DNA of 64,000 bases from JANNYA01 sp031422315 (GCA_031422315.1 JANOQN010000011.1:62001-126000); one strand, 5' to 3'. Positions 7,888 through 17,495 are shown, counted from the first letter of the stretch. The notes: a model not told the origin generated them from the sequence alone. Program-made: numbers and translations.

Positions 7888-9987
7888 TTACGAATCATCA
7901 AATTCTAAATTACTTAGCCCATGCTCGGCCAACCCCGCGTAGACTTGTAAATCGAAGAGCGCTGCCATCAACTCAACTTTTTCAATGGCTGCTTGATTCG
8001 CTAACACGGCAATCAATCGATCCAGCAAGCTTGATCCAAGCAGCAAACCAACTTGGCGCAGTTGAAGTGAACATGCCACACACCCTGCGCGCGTTGTGTT
8101 TGAGCTTAATGCACCATCGCGAAGCAGCGCAATCAGGCACTCATTGAGGGCCACAAGCGCTATCGCAATTGGGTCAAGCGCGCTCTGAATTTGCCCGAGT
8201 AACGCTTGACCCAATGCTTTTGATTTTGCGGCCAGATCGGGCACTAAAAATGTCCCTGTGGCTTTGCCTAAATCAGCGGCGGCTGGATCAATCAAACACA
8301 GCGCCCAAGGCTCCACCACGCATTCGCCGTGTTCAATGCGCACTGGGCCGCAAATGTAGCGAATTTGAATCGCAGAATCGGCAGTGGCATCTAATAAAGC
8401 CTTGGCTAAGGCATCCAATGCGCCGGGTGCGGCGGCGTTGTATTCGCGTTTGATGAGCCAAGTCGCTTCACTTTGATCTTGCACCCGTGCGCACAGGCAC
8501 TGATTCGCGGCATCAAAAAATACTGAGTTAACTTGGCTTACCGCCAACACATGGAAATTGCGCAGCAAGATTCTCGCGCCTAGCTCTGGCGGCAATGCTA
8601 GCTGGCGTTGGCGTAGATAATCTTGCTGGTTATTGATCAACAAGGGTGTGCGCAGCGTGGAAAAATCCCCCGAATGCGGCGTTACCGCAGCTTTGCCAGA
8701 AAAACTCTGCCCGAGTTTTAACTCACCATTGGCACGCCGTTTGGCGGTGGTAGTGATCAAGCTGCCTTTGGCTAAGCTGCTCATACGGAGCGTGCCAATG
8801 CGCTGGTTTTCAGTCAATGCCAGCTCGCTCATTTCGCTTTCGCCGCTGCGCTGCCAGCTTTTTTGCAGCACCATTAGCGTTTGCGTGTCGGTATCTACGA
8901 CTGCAAGCATGGCGGTGCGCTCAGAGCCATCGTTTTGAACGCGCAGCCCTAAGGAGACTAACGAAAGTCGATCCAACGGGCTTTCCATCGCCTCGCTCAT
9001 ACCCAGCACGGCCTGCATGGAAAGTGCAAGTGCAGCAGGCTCACCCTCGTTACGCGGGCGCAGCGCTCTGGCGCGCATGGCCAACTCGCGCGTTAGCGCT
9101 AAGGCATCGTGAAAGCTAAATGCTGCGCTGCGGGATTGATAGTTAGCTAAGCAGGCTTCTAAATCATCCAGCGCCATGCTGATCCAGGTCGCGCCGACTT
9201 TCTTGGCGCTTTGATGGCAGCTGCTTAATGCTTGTGCGCAATGATTTGCTGCATCAAATGCAAGTCCGTGTTCGAAGAGCGCGCGTTGCAGCGTGTGTAA
9301 GCTGGTATCTAGTACGCGTAGCTCGGCCTGCTGAGCATTCGAGATAGCGTGCGCCGCGCCAATTTCAACCGTAGCCGAGTTCATCTGCTCACTAATTTGG
9401 CCTGATGCTAGCACTGCACGAATGGCCATTGCGCCCAGGCCCATATGCACGCAGCGCTGCTGCTGTACACAATCGCAGCGTGCAATCGCTAAATCTGCGC
9501 CCGCATAAAAGCGCACGCTAGCTTGCGAGAGCCTTGCGGTGTAGACCGTGCTGCCGCTTTGATTTTGTACGTCAATATTGATCAGCACGGGCTTTTGCAG
9601 CTCGGTTTGTACTTGCTTCCATACACTGGGAGCAAGCACTTTGGCGAGCAAATCGTCGGTCAAATCTACGAAGGTTGGCAGCTTTGGCGCGGGCAAGGCT
9701 TTTGAAGGCGATGCGCTTTGTGAGCTGCTATTTCGGTAGTGCAGTACGGCTGCGATGCGGTGCCGACACATCGGCGCATTGCAGCTGCAGCTTGACTCTT
9801 TTAAGCCAGCGCTGGGCGCAAATAGGCAACGTGTGCCATCTGGAAACATCGCGCTTAAAGTGCGCTCATCAACTGTAATCGTCGGCACAATGCCTTCGTC
9901 TAAATCACGCTGCGCCCGTTTAAGCAGGCCCATATTGGTAAGCTGCGCCAGCGCTTCTGGGGTTAGCCTAAGCAAATCTTCCCGCAT
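7888..9987 (-). CDS. SWIM zinc-finger protein (YehQ-like)
   Basis: A 699-residue protein with two SWIM-type zinc motifs. The first is CSCNAPMCRH (CxCx4CxH) at about residues 67-76 and the second is CDCVQQQRCVH (CxCx5CxH) at about 171-181. SWIM domains bind DNA or protein. The remainder is not recognisable beyond similarity to SWIM proteins in MoxR/VWA clusters; E. coli YehQ is the equivalent. The Shine-Dalgarno GAGG lies inside the last codons of the upstream VWA gene, whose stop is 1 bp before this ATG, so translation is probably coupled to VWA. Confidence 0.85.
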   Translation of the reverse strand: MREDLLRLTPEALAQLTNMGLLKRAQRDLDEGIVPTITVDERTLSAMFPDGTRCLFAPSAGLKESSCSCNAPMCRHRIAAVLHYRNSSSQSASPSKALPAPKLPTFVDLTDDLLAKVLAPSVWKQVQTELQKPVLINIDVQNQSGSTVYTARLSQASVRFYAGADLAIARCDCVQQQRCVHMGLGAMAIRAVLASGQISEQMNSATVEIGAAHAISNAQQAELRVLDTSLHTLQRALFEHGLAFDAANHCAQALSSCHQSAKKVGATWISMALDDLEACLANYQSRSAAFSFHDALALTRELAMRARALRPRNEGEPAALALSMQAVLGMSEAMESPLDRLSLVSLGLRVQNDGSERTAMLAVVDTDTQTLMVLQKSWQRSGESEMSELALTENQRIGTLRMSSLAKGSLITTTAKRRANGELKLGQSFSGKAAVTPHSGDFSTLRTPLLINNQQDYLRQRQLALPPELGARILLRNFHVLAVSQVNSVFFDAANQCLCARVQDQSEATWLIKREYNAAAPGALDALAKALLDATADSAIQIRYICGPVRIEHGECVVEPWALCLIDPAAADLGKATGTFLVPDLAAKSKALGQALLGQIQSALDPIAIALVALNECLIALLRDGALSSNTTRAGCVACSLQLRQVGLLLGSSLLDRLIAVLANQAAIEKVELMAALFDLQVYAGLAEHGLSNLEFDDS

Positions 9988-9988
9988 G

Positions 9989-11137
9989 CTATTTGCCTCG
10001 TAATTTGTCGCTGAGCCAGCTGGCGAGCTGGCCCGGCGTCATCGCACCCACTTCAGCGCCAAGCTCTACCATCAAGCGCGCAGTTTCATGGTCATATTGC
10101 GGTACCGCGTGTTGATCTAGCGCTGCCAATCCCAGCACTTTGCTGCCCTGGCTGATCAGCTCTTTGGTGATTCGCAGCAGCGATTGGTTCGAGCCGCCTT
10201 CATAAAAATCGCTGACCAGCACGACGATTGCGCGCTTTGGTGCTTCTATTAAATCGGCGCCGTAGCGCATGGCTTTTTGAATATCGGTGCCGCCACCGAG
10301 CTGTACTTTCATGAGCAGTTCGACCGGATCGCTGGCTTCTTCGGTCAAATCCACCACGTTGGTGTCAAACGCAATTAGGTGCGTTTTCACGCCGGGCAGC
10401 GAGCGCAAACAAGAGGCGGTGACCGCCGAATGAATAACGCTTGATACCATGCTGCCGGATTGATCCACCAGCAGCACAATTTGCCAGCGCTCCATATGTT
10501 TGCTGTTGCGGCTATTGAACAGCGCGCGCTCAATGACTAACTTTTTCTGTTCAGGCTGGAAGTTTTTTAAATTCGCGCGCAGCGTGGCCTGCGGATCAAA
10601 GTTGCGCGCATTGGCAAATCGACTCAGCTGGCGACGATTGCGAATCCCTGAAAAGGCCTGCGTAATTTGCACGGCCAGCGCTTCCATAAGCTGCCTAACT
10701 ACCTCTTGCACTAGCTGACGCGCCATCGCAAGCACTTCTGGGTTCATTAGGTGCTTGCTGCGCATAACAGCTTCCAGCAGCGCCTGACTGGGTTTTACCC
10801 TAGCGAGCACCTCAGCGCTGGTCACTAACTCGTTGATTTTGTAGCGCTCAACCGCATCGCGCTCGATGCGTTCAATGGTTTCTTTGGGGAATAGTTTGTG
10901 GACTTGATTAATCCAATCCGGCACGCTGAGCTGGCTTTCGCTTAAGTCACCGCTGCGCTCAGTGCTCAGCACACCGCGGCCATCAGATTCATTCTCACGG
11001 CCATAAAGCCATTCCAAGGATTGATCCATGGCAGCTGCGGTTTCGCCGAGCTCACCTGCACCGCCCAAAGCGCTATCGCTAGCTTTGCCAAGCAATAACC
11101 GCCAGCGTTCTAAACCGGTAAGTTCGAGTGTGCTCAT
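9989..11137 (-). CDS. von Willebrand factor A domain protein (YehP-like)
   Basis: A 382-residue protein with a C-terminal VWA domain. The MIDAS motif DQSGSM is at about 225-230, the GGTD threonine at about 287 and the SDFYEGG aspartate at about 313, so the metal site looks intact. The N-terminal ~200 residues are helical and charged. VWA proteins of this kind partner MoxR AAA+ ATPases, acting as adaptor or substrate-binding subunit. It lies between DUF5682 (18 bp upstream) and SWIM (1 bp downstream). ATG at 11137 has AAGGA upstream. It corresponds to E. coli YehP in size and position. Confidence 0.9.
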   Translation of the reverse strand: MSTLELTGLERWRLLLGKASDSALGGAGELGETAAAMDQSLEWLYGRENESDGRGVLSTERSGDLSESQLSVPDWINQVHKLFPKETIERIERDAVERYKINELVTSAEVLARVKPSQALLEAVMRSKHLMNPEVLAMARQLVQEVVRQLMEALAVQITQAFSGIRNRRQLSRFANARNFDPQATLRANLKNFQPEQKKLVIERALFNSRNSKHMERWQIVLLVDQSGSMVSSVIHSAVTASCLRSLPGVKTHLIAFDTNVVDLTEEASDPVELLMKVQLGGGTDIQKAMRYGADLIEAPKRAIVVLVSDFYEGGSNQSLLRITKELISQGSKVLGLAALDQHAVPQYDHETARLMVELGAEVGAMTPGQLASWLSDKLRGK

Positions 11138-11155
11138 GCTATTCCTTGCAAGCTT

Positions 11156-13489
11156 TCATATCGCAAAGCGCGCGCGGGCAAGTACGATTCGCTTTTCAAG
11201 CAAAGCGGCACGTGCGAAATCTTCCGCGCTCAGGGCTATATTAAGCAGGTCAATATTTTCATCGCCATAGCCGCGCGCAATCGTTTTGGCAATCTGCGCG
11301 CGCTCGCGTGGCGGGAAGAAATGAAAAGCTTGCCGAAGTGCGGGCAGGCCGTTCAAAAAATCATCGGTTGGCATGTTCGCGATGACAATATCGAGCGCGC
11401 TTAGCAAAGATTGCGCGCGCGCGCACTCATTGCGAGCAATCGCAAACAGGCCGGCTAAAAAATCACCCAGCGCCTGCGCTTGACTAAACCCACGCGCGCA
11501 ATCGCTCAAATGCGTTTCGATGTTGCTGATGTCCGCGTGCCGCCAAAGTACGGCAAACGCCGCGCCTCTGAGCGCGGGCGGCGCTTCTGCATATTGGCTA
11601 ATACGCTGCAAAACGGCGCTTGTGTGCTGAATGTCAGCGTTCTGTTGCGGGCTTGAATCAGGCTCAATCTGCGGTTGCGCGGTATCAGCAAACTGGACAA
11701 CAAACCGGTCTGCAAATTGGCTGTCGATAAAACGCAGCGCTTCGATATCGGCCTGCGCTAGCGGCGCGATTGCACCGCTCAAGCCTTCAATCAGCCACAG
11801 CAAGCGCGATTGCATGCGCCGCAAAATCGGGCTAATCACCGCCGAACAATCCAAGCCCCAAAAGCCATGCCGTGCCAAGGAATGCAACCTTGTGCCGGCC
11901 AATCCAAGCGCGCCGTGTGCGTGGCAAGCGTCGATTGCCACGCTGATTTGCGGCAATAGTGCACCCTGTAATTCGGCAAAACCCGCCCGCACTGCCGTCA
12001 CGAACGCATCCGCCAGCACGTCAATCTCAGTGCTGTTTTGCATCTGATCCAAAAGGCGCGCGCTTGCTGCATTGAACAAGCTTGCGCCCCAAGCGCTGGC
12101 TTCAATAAGCTCAACTAGCCTTGCGGGCGAATCACTTAGCGCCCAGGTTTCTTGGAAATATTGATCCGGCAGCAGCTGGCGCGCTGCGCCCGGCGCCGCA
12201 GATTTGCTGAGCTGTACGCCGCTGATATTCAAAATCTTCAGCCGCCAAAGCACGATGGCGGCTTCGACGTCACCGGCTTTACGCCGATCCAGTACCGCGT
12301 TTTGCTTGCCGCTCAAACCCAAATTTTCAAGCAGCTGCTGCACTTCCAGCACCAGTGGCGGCATGGGCGTTGCTGCGTTCAAACACCCGCTGCGCAGGCC
12401 AGTCAGCGCTAATAAGGCCTCACGCACGTTTGGATTGATCTGCGGCGTCAGCCGTGCCCCGCTTTGCGTCCATGGCACCGGTGCGTTTAGATCGCCCGCG
12501 CAAATGGTATCGAGCAGGCCGTCTAAAATATCGATGCGTAGCGGTAGCACATGGCCGCGCAGCCGCGCCAGCAGCGTGATTTTGCTTTGTGCAGCGATCA
12601 AGCTGGCGGTGCTAACGGGCAGCTTGTGTTCGCGCAGGCGCTGAACAATACCAGTCATTGCGAAATCGTTTACCGCTTCAATGCCTGATTCAAACAGCAC
12701 ACGATAAAAAGCTGGTGACGGCATGCCCGCGCCATAGCCAGCGTAGGACTCAAGCCTTCGTTCGCTATACGGAATCAAATACATTCCGTGCCGCTGAAAA
12801 TTAAACTGCTTTGGCGAAATGGCCTGCGTGGCCGGCTCGGCGCTGCGCCAACTGGCATCCAATACTGGCTTATGCCAACCGCCGCAGATCACCAAAACGC
12901 GGGAAAAGCGTTCACTTGCCGCCCTGATAAGCGAAGCCATCCAGGCTTCGCGCGCGGTGTCGCTTGAATCGCCAAGCTCGCCTTCGCGAAGCTCAGCAAA
13001 GTAGGTAGCTAGGCGATGCGCAAGCTGATCAAGCGGTAATTCTTGCTCGAATAAATGATCCCAAAGTGCATCGGTGCCTTCAATCTGCAGCCGCGCCGCC
13101 AGCAGTGCTTCGCGCGCATGCCAGCGCGCGCTTGCTTGTTGATCCGCTAGCCGCTGAGAATGTCCCCGACCTTGTGGGTGCCAATAGGGCAGGTCGATGA
13201 ATTCAATATGCGCATCAATGGCTTTGGCGCATTGTAAGGCCTGCCACTCGGGTGAATTGAGCGCAAACGGCGCATAGCTTTGCTGGGCGTCGGCATAGCA
13301 AAACAGCGCGATTGGAAGTTCGTGGCCTAGAAAAAATTCACCGATGCGGCCATTGAAATCACTCGGCCCTTCGATCAACACCGCATCGGGGCGCCAACCA
13401 TCAATGCGCGCCCGTATCAAACCAGCGCAGGCCGGGCTGAAATGGCGTACGCCGATGATTTCTACTTCGGGTGTTGGCTTGCTAGGCAT
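11156..13489 (-). CDS. DUF5682 family protein (YehM-like)
   Basis: A 777-residue protein with no signal peptide or membrane segment. The N-terminus VEIIGVRHFSPACAGLIR, followed about 20 residues later by DAVLIEGPSDF, matches DUF5682. The GxRH plus (L/I)xEGP pair and a later LVICGGWHKPVL motif recall the EreA/TIKI/TraB hydrolase superfamily, where such His and Glu residues bind metal or act in catalysis. That fold link is my inference. It is the second gene of the operon, 25 bp after the MoxR gene and 18 bp before VWA. The equivalent in E. coli is YehM (similar length). Substrate unknown. Confidence 0.82.
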   Translation of the reverse strand: MPSKPTPEVEIIGVRHFSPACAGLIRARIDGWRPDAVLIEGPSDFNGRIGEFFLGHELPIALFCYADAQQSYAPFALNSPEWQALQCAKAIDAHIEFIDLPYWHPQGRGHSQRLADQQASARWHAREALLAARLQIEGTDALWDHLFEQELPLDQLAHRLATYFAELREGELGDSSDTAREAWMASLIRAASERFSRVLVICGGWHKPVLDASWRSAEPATQAISPKQFNFQRHGMYLIPYSERRLESYAGYGAGMPSPAFYRVLFESGIEAVNDFAMTGIVQRLREHKLPVSTASLIAAQSKITLLARLRGHVLPLRIDILDGLLDTICAGDLNAPVPWTQSGARLTPQINPNVREALLALTGLRSGCLNAATPMPPLVLEVQQLLENLGLSGKQNAVLDRRKAGDVEAAIVLWRLKILNISGVQLSKSAAPGAARQLLPDQYFQETWALSDSPARLVELIEASAWGASLFNAASARLLDQMQNSTEIDVLADAFVTAVRAGFAELQGALLPQISVAIDACHAHGALGLAGTRLHSLARHGFWGLDCSAVISPILRRMQSRLLWLIEGLSGAIAPLAQADIEALRFIDSQFADRFVVQFADTAQPQIEPDSSPQQNADIQHTSAVLQRISQYAEAPPALRGAAFAVLWRHADISNIETHLSDCARGFSQAQALGDFLAGLFAIARNECARAQSLLSALDIVIANMPTDDFLNGLPALRQAFHFFPPRERAQIAKTIARGYGDENIDLLNIALSAEDFARAALLEKRIVLARARFAI

Positions 13490-13514
13490 GGTTTAAGTCG
13501 ACTTGAGCTGTGCT

Positions 13515-14609
13515 TTAAGCCGACGGTAGCAAATGCCTTGCTTCATAAAAAGCGCGCCAAGCAGCGCCTTTGCGCTTGCTGACCCGCTGCTCCAAGTAGC
13601 GGCGCAGCTTTTTCAAATCTTCGGCATTGTCTTTTACCGCCGTGCCGGCTAGTGCTTCGACAATATCACCCGGCTCGCCTCGATCATTTCGCAAATAATA
13701 GCCGCGCAGTCCAACTGCATACGCTACGCTGACCGCCTCGGCGGTTGACAAAACCGTCGATAGTTTTTCCATACCGCCGCCTTCGCCATCTAAGCCCTGG
13801 CGCAATTCGCGGAAACTCGACACCAACACTTCCAACACGTCATCCGGCACGGTAATCGCCACGCCAGAATCCGCGAGCAGCCTTGCTGATTCGCGCTTGA
13901 CCAAGGCCAGCTCATCTTCGAGCTTGGCAATCGGAAATACGGTTTCAAACGAAAAGCGGCGCTTCAGTGCTGCGCTCATTTCATTAACGCCGCGATCGCG
14001 CGTATTGGCCGTTGCAATCACGTTAAAGCCAGGCTTAGCGTAAACCGTGCTTGCTTCGCCGGATAGCTCAGGAATCATCAGCACGCGCTCGGATAGGATT
14101 GACAACAAGCCATCTTGCACCTCCGCCGGACAGCGAGTGATTTCCTCAAAGCGCGCAATTTTACCTTCCCGCATTGCGCGCAAAATAGGCGCTTCAACTA
14201 GCGCGCGCGGGCTAGGCCCGTCATTGAGCAACAAGGCGTAGTTCCAGCCGTATTTAATTTGATCTTCATTGGTCGCTGCGCCGCCTTGAACGGTCAAAGT
14301 GCTGGTGCCGCTAATCGCTGCTGCCAGTAGTTCACTGAGCAATGATTTTGCCGTGCCCGGTTCACCCACCAATAGCAATGCGCGGTTGCTGGCTAAAGTG
14401 ACCATCGCCCGATCAATCATGCTGATCGGCACCATCAGTTTCGCGGGTAGCTGCGCTGTGGCGTCGCCCAAAATAAATCGACGCACCGCCAGCATCGATA
14501 AAGCCCAGCCGGGCGGCTTTTGTGCAGTGTCGGATTTTTGCAGCGCGGCAAGCTCGCTGGCGTGCTGCACTTCGGCGGGTGGGCGTTGAATTTGTTGGGA
14601 TTTCGGCAT
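13515..14609 (-). CDS. MoxR-type AAA+ ATPase (YehL-like)
   Basis: A cytoplasmic AAA+ ATPase of the MoxR clade, about 364 residues. Walker A is VGEPGTAKS near residue 85. Walker B is degenerate (IARFEEI, with FEE instead of hhhDE). Sensor 1 is NVIATANTRDRG and an arginine-finger region reads AALKRRFSFE. MoxR proteins use ATP to remodel partner proteins bearing VWA domains, here presumably the product two genes downstream. I favour ATG at 14609 because AAGGA sits about 8 nt upstream. An ATG at 14618 abuts that ribosome-binding site, leaving no spacing. First gene of the five-gene operon. Confidence 0.9.
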   Translation of the reverse strand: MPKSQQIQRPPAEVQHASELAALQKSDTAQKPPGWALSMLAVRRFILGDATAQLPAKLMVPISMIDRAMVTLASNRALLLVGEPGTAKSLLSELLAAAISGTSTLTVQGGAATNEDQIKYGWNYALLLNDGPSPRALVEAPILRAMREGKIARFEEITRCPAEVQDGLLSILSERVLMIPELSGEASTVYAKPGFNVIATANTRDRGVNEMSAALKRRFSFETVFPIAKLEDELALVKRESARLLADSGVAITVPDDVLEVLVSSFRELRQGLDGEGGGMEKLSTVLSTAEAVSVAYAVGLRGYYLRNDRGEPGDIVEALAGTAVKDNAEDLKKLRRYLEQRVSKRKGAAWRAFYEARHLLPSA

Positions 14610-14673
14610 GATTCGCATCCTTTTTCACATGACTGGCTAACCTGAAATAGCCAAGCGTTCTGCTGTTTTGATC

Positions 14674-14985
14674 TCAAACTTCAACATGAATCGGGGTGGC
14701 TACCAATCGCACACCCAATGCCATGCAAACTCGGTTGACGGTATCAAATCTGGGCGCACTATCTGGCCGTAACGCTTTGTAAAGTGCCTCACGAGTGATG
14801 CCGGCAGTTTTGGCAATCTCAGTCATGCCGCGAGCCCTTGCGATATCCCCCAAGGCTGCCGCAAGCAGTGACGAATCGTTAGCTTCCAAAATGTCGGTTA
14901 GGTATGCAGCTACTGCTTCTTCGGTGCCCAAATAGGGCGCAGCATCGAAGTCGGGCAGGTCGTCAATTTTGATGCGTTTAGTCAT
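14674..14985 (-). CDS. addiction-module antidote, HI1420-type HTH protein
   Basis: A 103-residue antitoxin with a helix-turn-helix in the middle (MTEIAKTAGITREALYKAL, about residues 54-72). PYLGTEEAVAAYL and the C-terminal RLVATPI are typical of the HI1420 family. In such pairs the antitoxin binds the RelE-like partner and its own promoter. It follows the toxin gene by 12 bp, the toxin-first order usual for this family. It lies upstream of, and on the same strand as, the MoxR operon, 56-65 bp away, so read-through is possible. Confidence 0.88.
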   Translation of the reverse strand: MTKRIKIDDLPDFDAAPYLGTEEAVAAYLTDILEANDSSLLAAALGDIARARGMTEIAKTAGITREALYKALRPDSAPRFDTVNRVCMALGVRLVATPIHVEV

Positions 14986-14997
14986 AGTGTGCTCCAG

Positions 14998-15291
14998 TCA
15001 ATCTAACAGCGCAGCGAGTGCTTTCGCGCGCTTGATGTCTTGCGTTTGTGTGCGCTTACTTCCACCCGCCAACAAAATTGCTAACGACGTTCCGCGTTGA
15101 GTAAAGTAAATTCGCCAGCCTGAGCCTATGTGTATGCGAAGTTCAGAAATACCTTCACCTACTGGCTGTACGTCTCCGGGTAAGCCGCGTTCTAATCGCT
15201 TCAGGCGAGCGGCGATGACCGACCTAACTGCGACATCTGCAAGCGAGTCCAACCAAGCGGTAAAATCGGGAAGTGGTTTTAGAGTTAGCAC
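14998..15291 (-). CDS. RelE/ParE-superfamily toxin, HI1419 type
   Basis: A 97-residue toxin of the RelE/HigB superfamily. It shows F.AWLDSLADVAVRSVIAARL, then RLERGLPGDVQPVGEGISE, LRIHIGSGWRIYFTQRG and a C-terminal GGSKRTQTQDIKRA, the hallmarks of the HI1419 family. Members are predicted ribosome-dependent mRNA nucleases held in check by the adjacent antitoxin. The start is GTG at 15291. First gene of the pair. Confidence 0.88.
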   Translation of the reverse strand: MLTLKPLPDFTAWLDSLADVAVRSVIAARLKRLERGLPGDVQPVGEGISELRIHIGSGWRIYFTQRGTSLAILLAGGSKRTQTQDIKRAKALAALLD

Positions 15292-15423
15292 GCTGTCAGC
15301 GTAATCGAACGATTACGAATTTGCAATACGTAAACAAAACTTCGACTTTTACGATAGATAAAGTAGTGGCTTGAGGTGACTTCAATTTTTTTTGCGAATT
15401 CTGTGTGATCGTTGCCTAAATCA

Positions 15424-16821
15424 TCACCAATCCGTTGTAAAAAACCGAGCAAATAGCGCATACGCCGCGACGTTTTGCTTCAGCGCTTCGGGCTCGACTT
15501 TATCTAGTGTGTCTTCGGCGGTGTGGTGAATATCAAAATAGTTCGTGCCATCTTGTGCCAGCTCGGCCATGGGTACGCCCAGCGCTGCCATGGCGGTCAA
15601 ATCAGGGCCGCCGCGCGCTAGATTGTCGCCCGCTACAATGCCCAGCCCAGCAAAAGCACCGTGTAGTGGCGCCAAGCGCCCCAGGGCGGCTTCGGGTAAT
15701 TTGGTGTCAAACTGATAAATACGACCAGCGCCAAAATCGCTTTCGGCGGCAATAATATGGGTTGCCAAAATAGTGCCAGCGTTTGCCTTGGCATATTGAT
15801 TGCCGCCGTGTAACCCCTGTTCTTCATTGGCAAAAGCGATTACCCGCAGCGTGCGTTTGAGCGGCTTTTTGCTTGCAATTGCGTCGGCTTTGGCTAACGC
15901 CCCAGCCATCATGGTGATCACCACGCCAGCGCCATCATCCAGCGCGCCATTGCCTAAATCCCAGGAGTCTAAATGCCCGCCGATGACCACGATTTCATTA
16001 GCTTGCTTGCTACCGGTGAGCTCGCCGATCACGTTCGCGCCGGTGTAATCGCCCTTGCGAATGCGTGCGTCAAGCCGCAGCTGAAATTGCACTGGGGCTT
16101 TACGTTTCAGCATATTCGATAGCAAATCCGCATCAATATGGCTGAGCGCGGCGGCTGGTATTCGGGTTGGCGTGTTGTCATAGCGCATCATGCCGGTGTG
16201 TGGATTGCGGCTGGTGCTATCGGTGCCAATCGAGCGAATCAGCAGCGCTAGCGCGCCTTTTTTCGCTGCAGCCGATGCGCCGGCGGATCTGGCGATCACG
16301 GCTTTGCCGTAGCCAGCACCATCACGCGAGCGCTCCATGCGATTGCTGATGTAGGCGATTTTGCCGCGCACGGATTCATCCGGTGCAGCTTGTAGCGCGG
16401 CATAATCGGCAAATTCCACCACAACCCCGGTGATGCCTTTTTTCGACGTGCCCACGCTGCCGCCGAGCGCAGTCAGCTGCATCTTTTGCGGAAACGGGCT
16501 GATCACCGCGCCAGTTTCCACGCCGCGCTCCCACACTGGATACGTCACCGCTTCGGTGTAGGTTTTATCGTAACCGAGCGCCTTAAATGTCTTTACCGCC
16601 CATGCCACGCCGAGCGCATCGCCCGGCGTACCCGGCATGCGCGGGCCGACTTCGGTAGTCAATGATTCGAGAAGTTCATACGCTTTATCGGATTTGAGCG
16701 CAGCGGCGGTGAGCTCGGGGTAGATGGGTTTGCTGGAAGGTGTTGTAGCGAATGCGAGCTGGGTTAGTAACAGGCAGCAGGCGAGTGTGTGTAGGCGTTT
16801 GAAGGGGTTGTAGTGAGACAC
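15424..16821 (-). CDS. secreted M28-family zinc metallopeptidase
   Basis: A 465-residue peptidase with an N-terminal signal peptide (hydrophobic core ACCLLLTQLAFA, cleavage near residue 25). A PA-like insert (about residues 110-240) precedes the catalytic domain. Metal ligands can be placed at GGHLDSWDLG (His, Asp), DDGAGV (bridging Asp), ANEEQGL (general base and ligand Glu), AESDFG (Asp) and DIHHTAEDT (His), the M28 arrangement. It is likely periplasmic, with carboxypeptidase Q-like or aminopeptidase activity. It stands alone, facing left, between the TA pair and a repeat block. Confidence 0.9.
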   Translation of the reverse strand: MSHYNPFKRLHTLACCLLLTQLAFATTPSSKPIYPELTAAALKSDKAYELLESLTTEVGPRMPGTPGDALGVAWAVKTFKALGYDKTYTEAVTYPVWERGVETGAVISPFPQKMQLTALGGSVGTSKKGITGVVVEFADYAALQAAPDESVRGKIAYISNRMERSRDGAGYGKAVIARSAGASAAAKKGALALLIRSIGTDSTSRNPHTGMMRYDNTPTRIPAAALSHIDADLLSNMLKRKAPVQFQLRLDARIRKGDYTGANVIGELTGSKQANEIVVIGGHLDSWDLGNGALDDGAGVVITMMAGALAKADAIASKKPLKRTLRVIAFANEEQGLHGGNQYAKANAGTILATHIIAAESDFGAGRIYQFDTKLPEAALGRLAPLHGAFAGLGIVAGDNLARGGPDLTAMAALGVPMAELAQDGTNYFDIHHTAEDTLDKVEPEALKQNVAAYALFARFFTTDW

Positions 16822-16895
16822 TGAGAATTAGTCCGTAATGAGGTTAACAATGATGGAATATTGGCGCGTGCCGATTGCAAGGTTCCCCATAGCAC

Positions 16896-17074
16896 CCTCT
16901 CCCCCAACCCCTCTCCCATAAAGGGAGAGGGGAGCATTGAAGATTCGGTCTGCGCAGAAGTGGGTTTAGGCCCCTCTCCAATAATGGAAGAGGGAGCATT
17001 GAAGATTCGGTCTGCGTAGAAGTGGGTTTAAGCCCCTCTCCCTTTATGGGAGAGAGGGGTTGGGGAGAGGGTAA
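16896..17074. repeat. palindromic CCCCTCTCCC-type repeats with a tandem unit
   Basis: Three copies of a palindrome centred on CCCCTCTCC(n)GGAGAGGGG occur here. Between them a stretch containing AGCATTGAAGATTCGGTCTG and AGAAGTGGGTTTA is repeated twice in tandem (about 62 bp apart) with few differences. The same palindrome occurs once more at about 23099-23145. Such elements are dispersed intergenic repeats. The short open frame across this block is only translated repeat. Confidence 0.8.
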
Positions 17075-17093
17075 AAAGGACGCAATAGAACCA

Positions 17094-17491
17094 CTACTTC
17101 GCCTTCTCCTCCGACAAAAAATCATTCTGCAAATACTCGGTTTTGCGAAACGGCCAGAGACTGAAAATGGGTTCGTGGTGAATTGGGCCGTCCACCCACA
17201 GCCCGCTGACGTACTGCTGCACGACCCAGTGGTAGCGCGCGCCGAGCCTGGAAAACACTTTCAAGCGGCAATCTTTCGACAAGCCAAGCGCAAAGCAGGC
17301 TAAGGCCTGGGTCGCGTCGTTGAACGTTTCCTGCCAGCGATCAAAGCCGACAGTAAATTTGCGGCCTTTTTCTTCGCGAATCCACAGTTTGTAGCCCGAA
17401 TTGCTGCTCGGCAAGATTGCGAAAGTGTTGTCGGTGATTTCAGTTTTCAAACCCTCTCGGTTGGAAAACTTGTCGATAAGCTGGTCTAAGA

Positions 17492-17495
<4 letters not shown>
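17094..17495 (-). CDS. conserved hypothetical protein downstream of kdsA
   Basis: A 133-residue soluble protein that I do not recognise. It has no signal peptide or transmembrane segment. It is rich in aromatic residues (KLWIREEKGRKFTVGFDRW, then GARYHWVVQQYVSGLWVDG), suggesting a small beta-rich fold. Its ATG overlaps the kdsA stop by 4 bp (ATGA), so it is translated with pyrG-kdsA. In many gammaproteobacteria eno occupies this place. Function cannot be inferred. Confidence 0.65.

Noticed and set aside
16896..17074. Tandem repeats considered as a CRISPR array
   Set aside because: Only two long units, no constant short repeat with unique spacers and no cas genes.
16844..17125. Minus-strand frame of 93 codons with LSPIKGEG-like motifs
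   Set aside because: It is the translated palindromic repeat block; no ribosome-binding site and no homology beyond the repeat.
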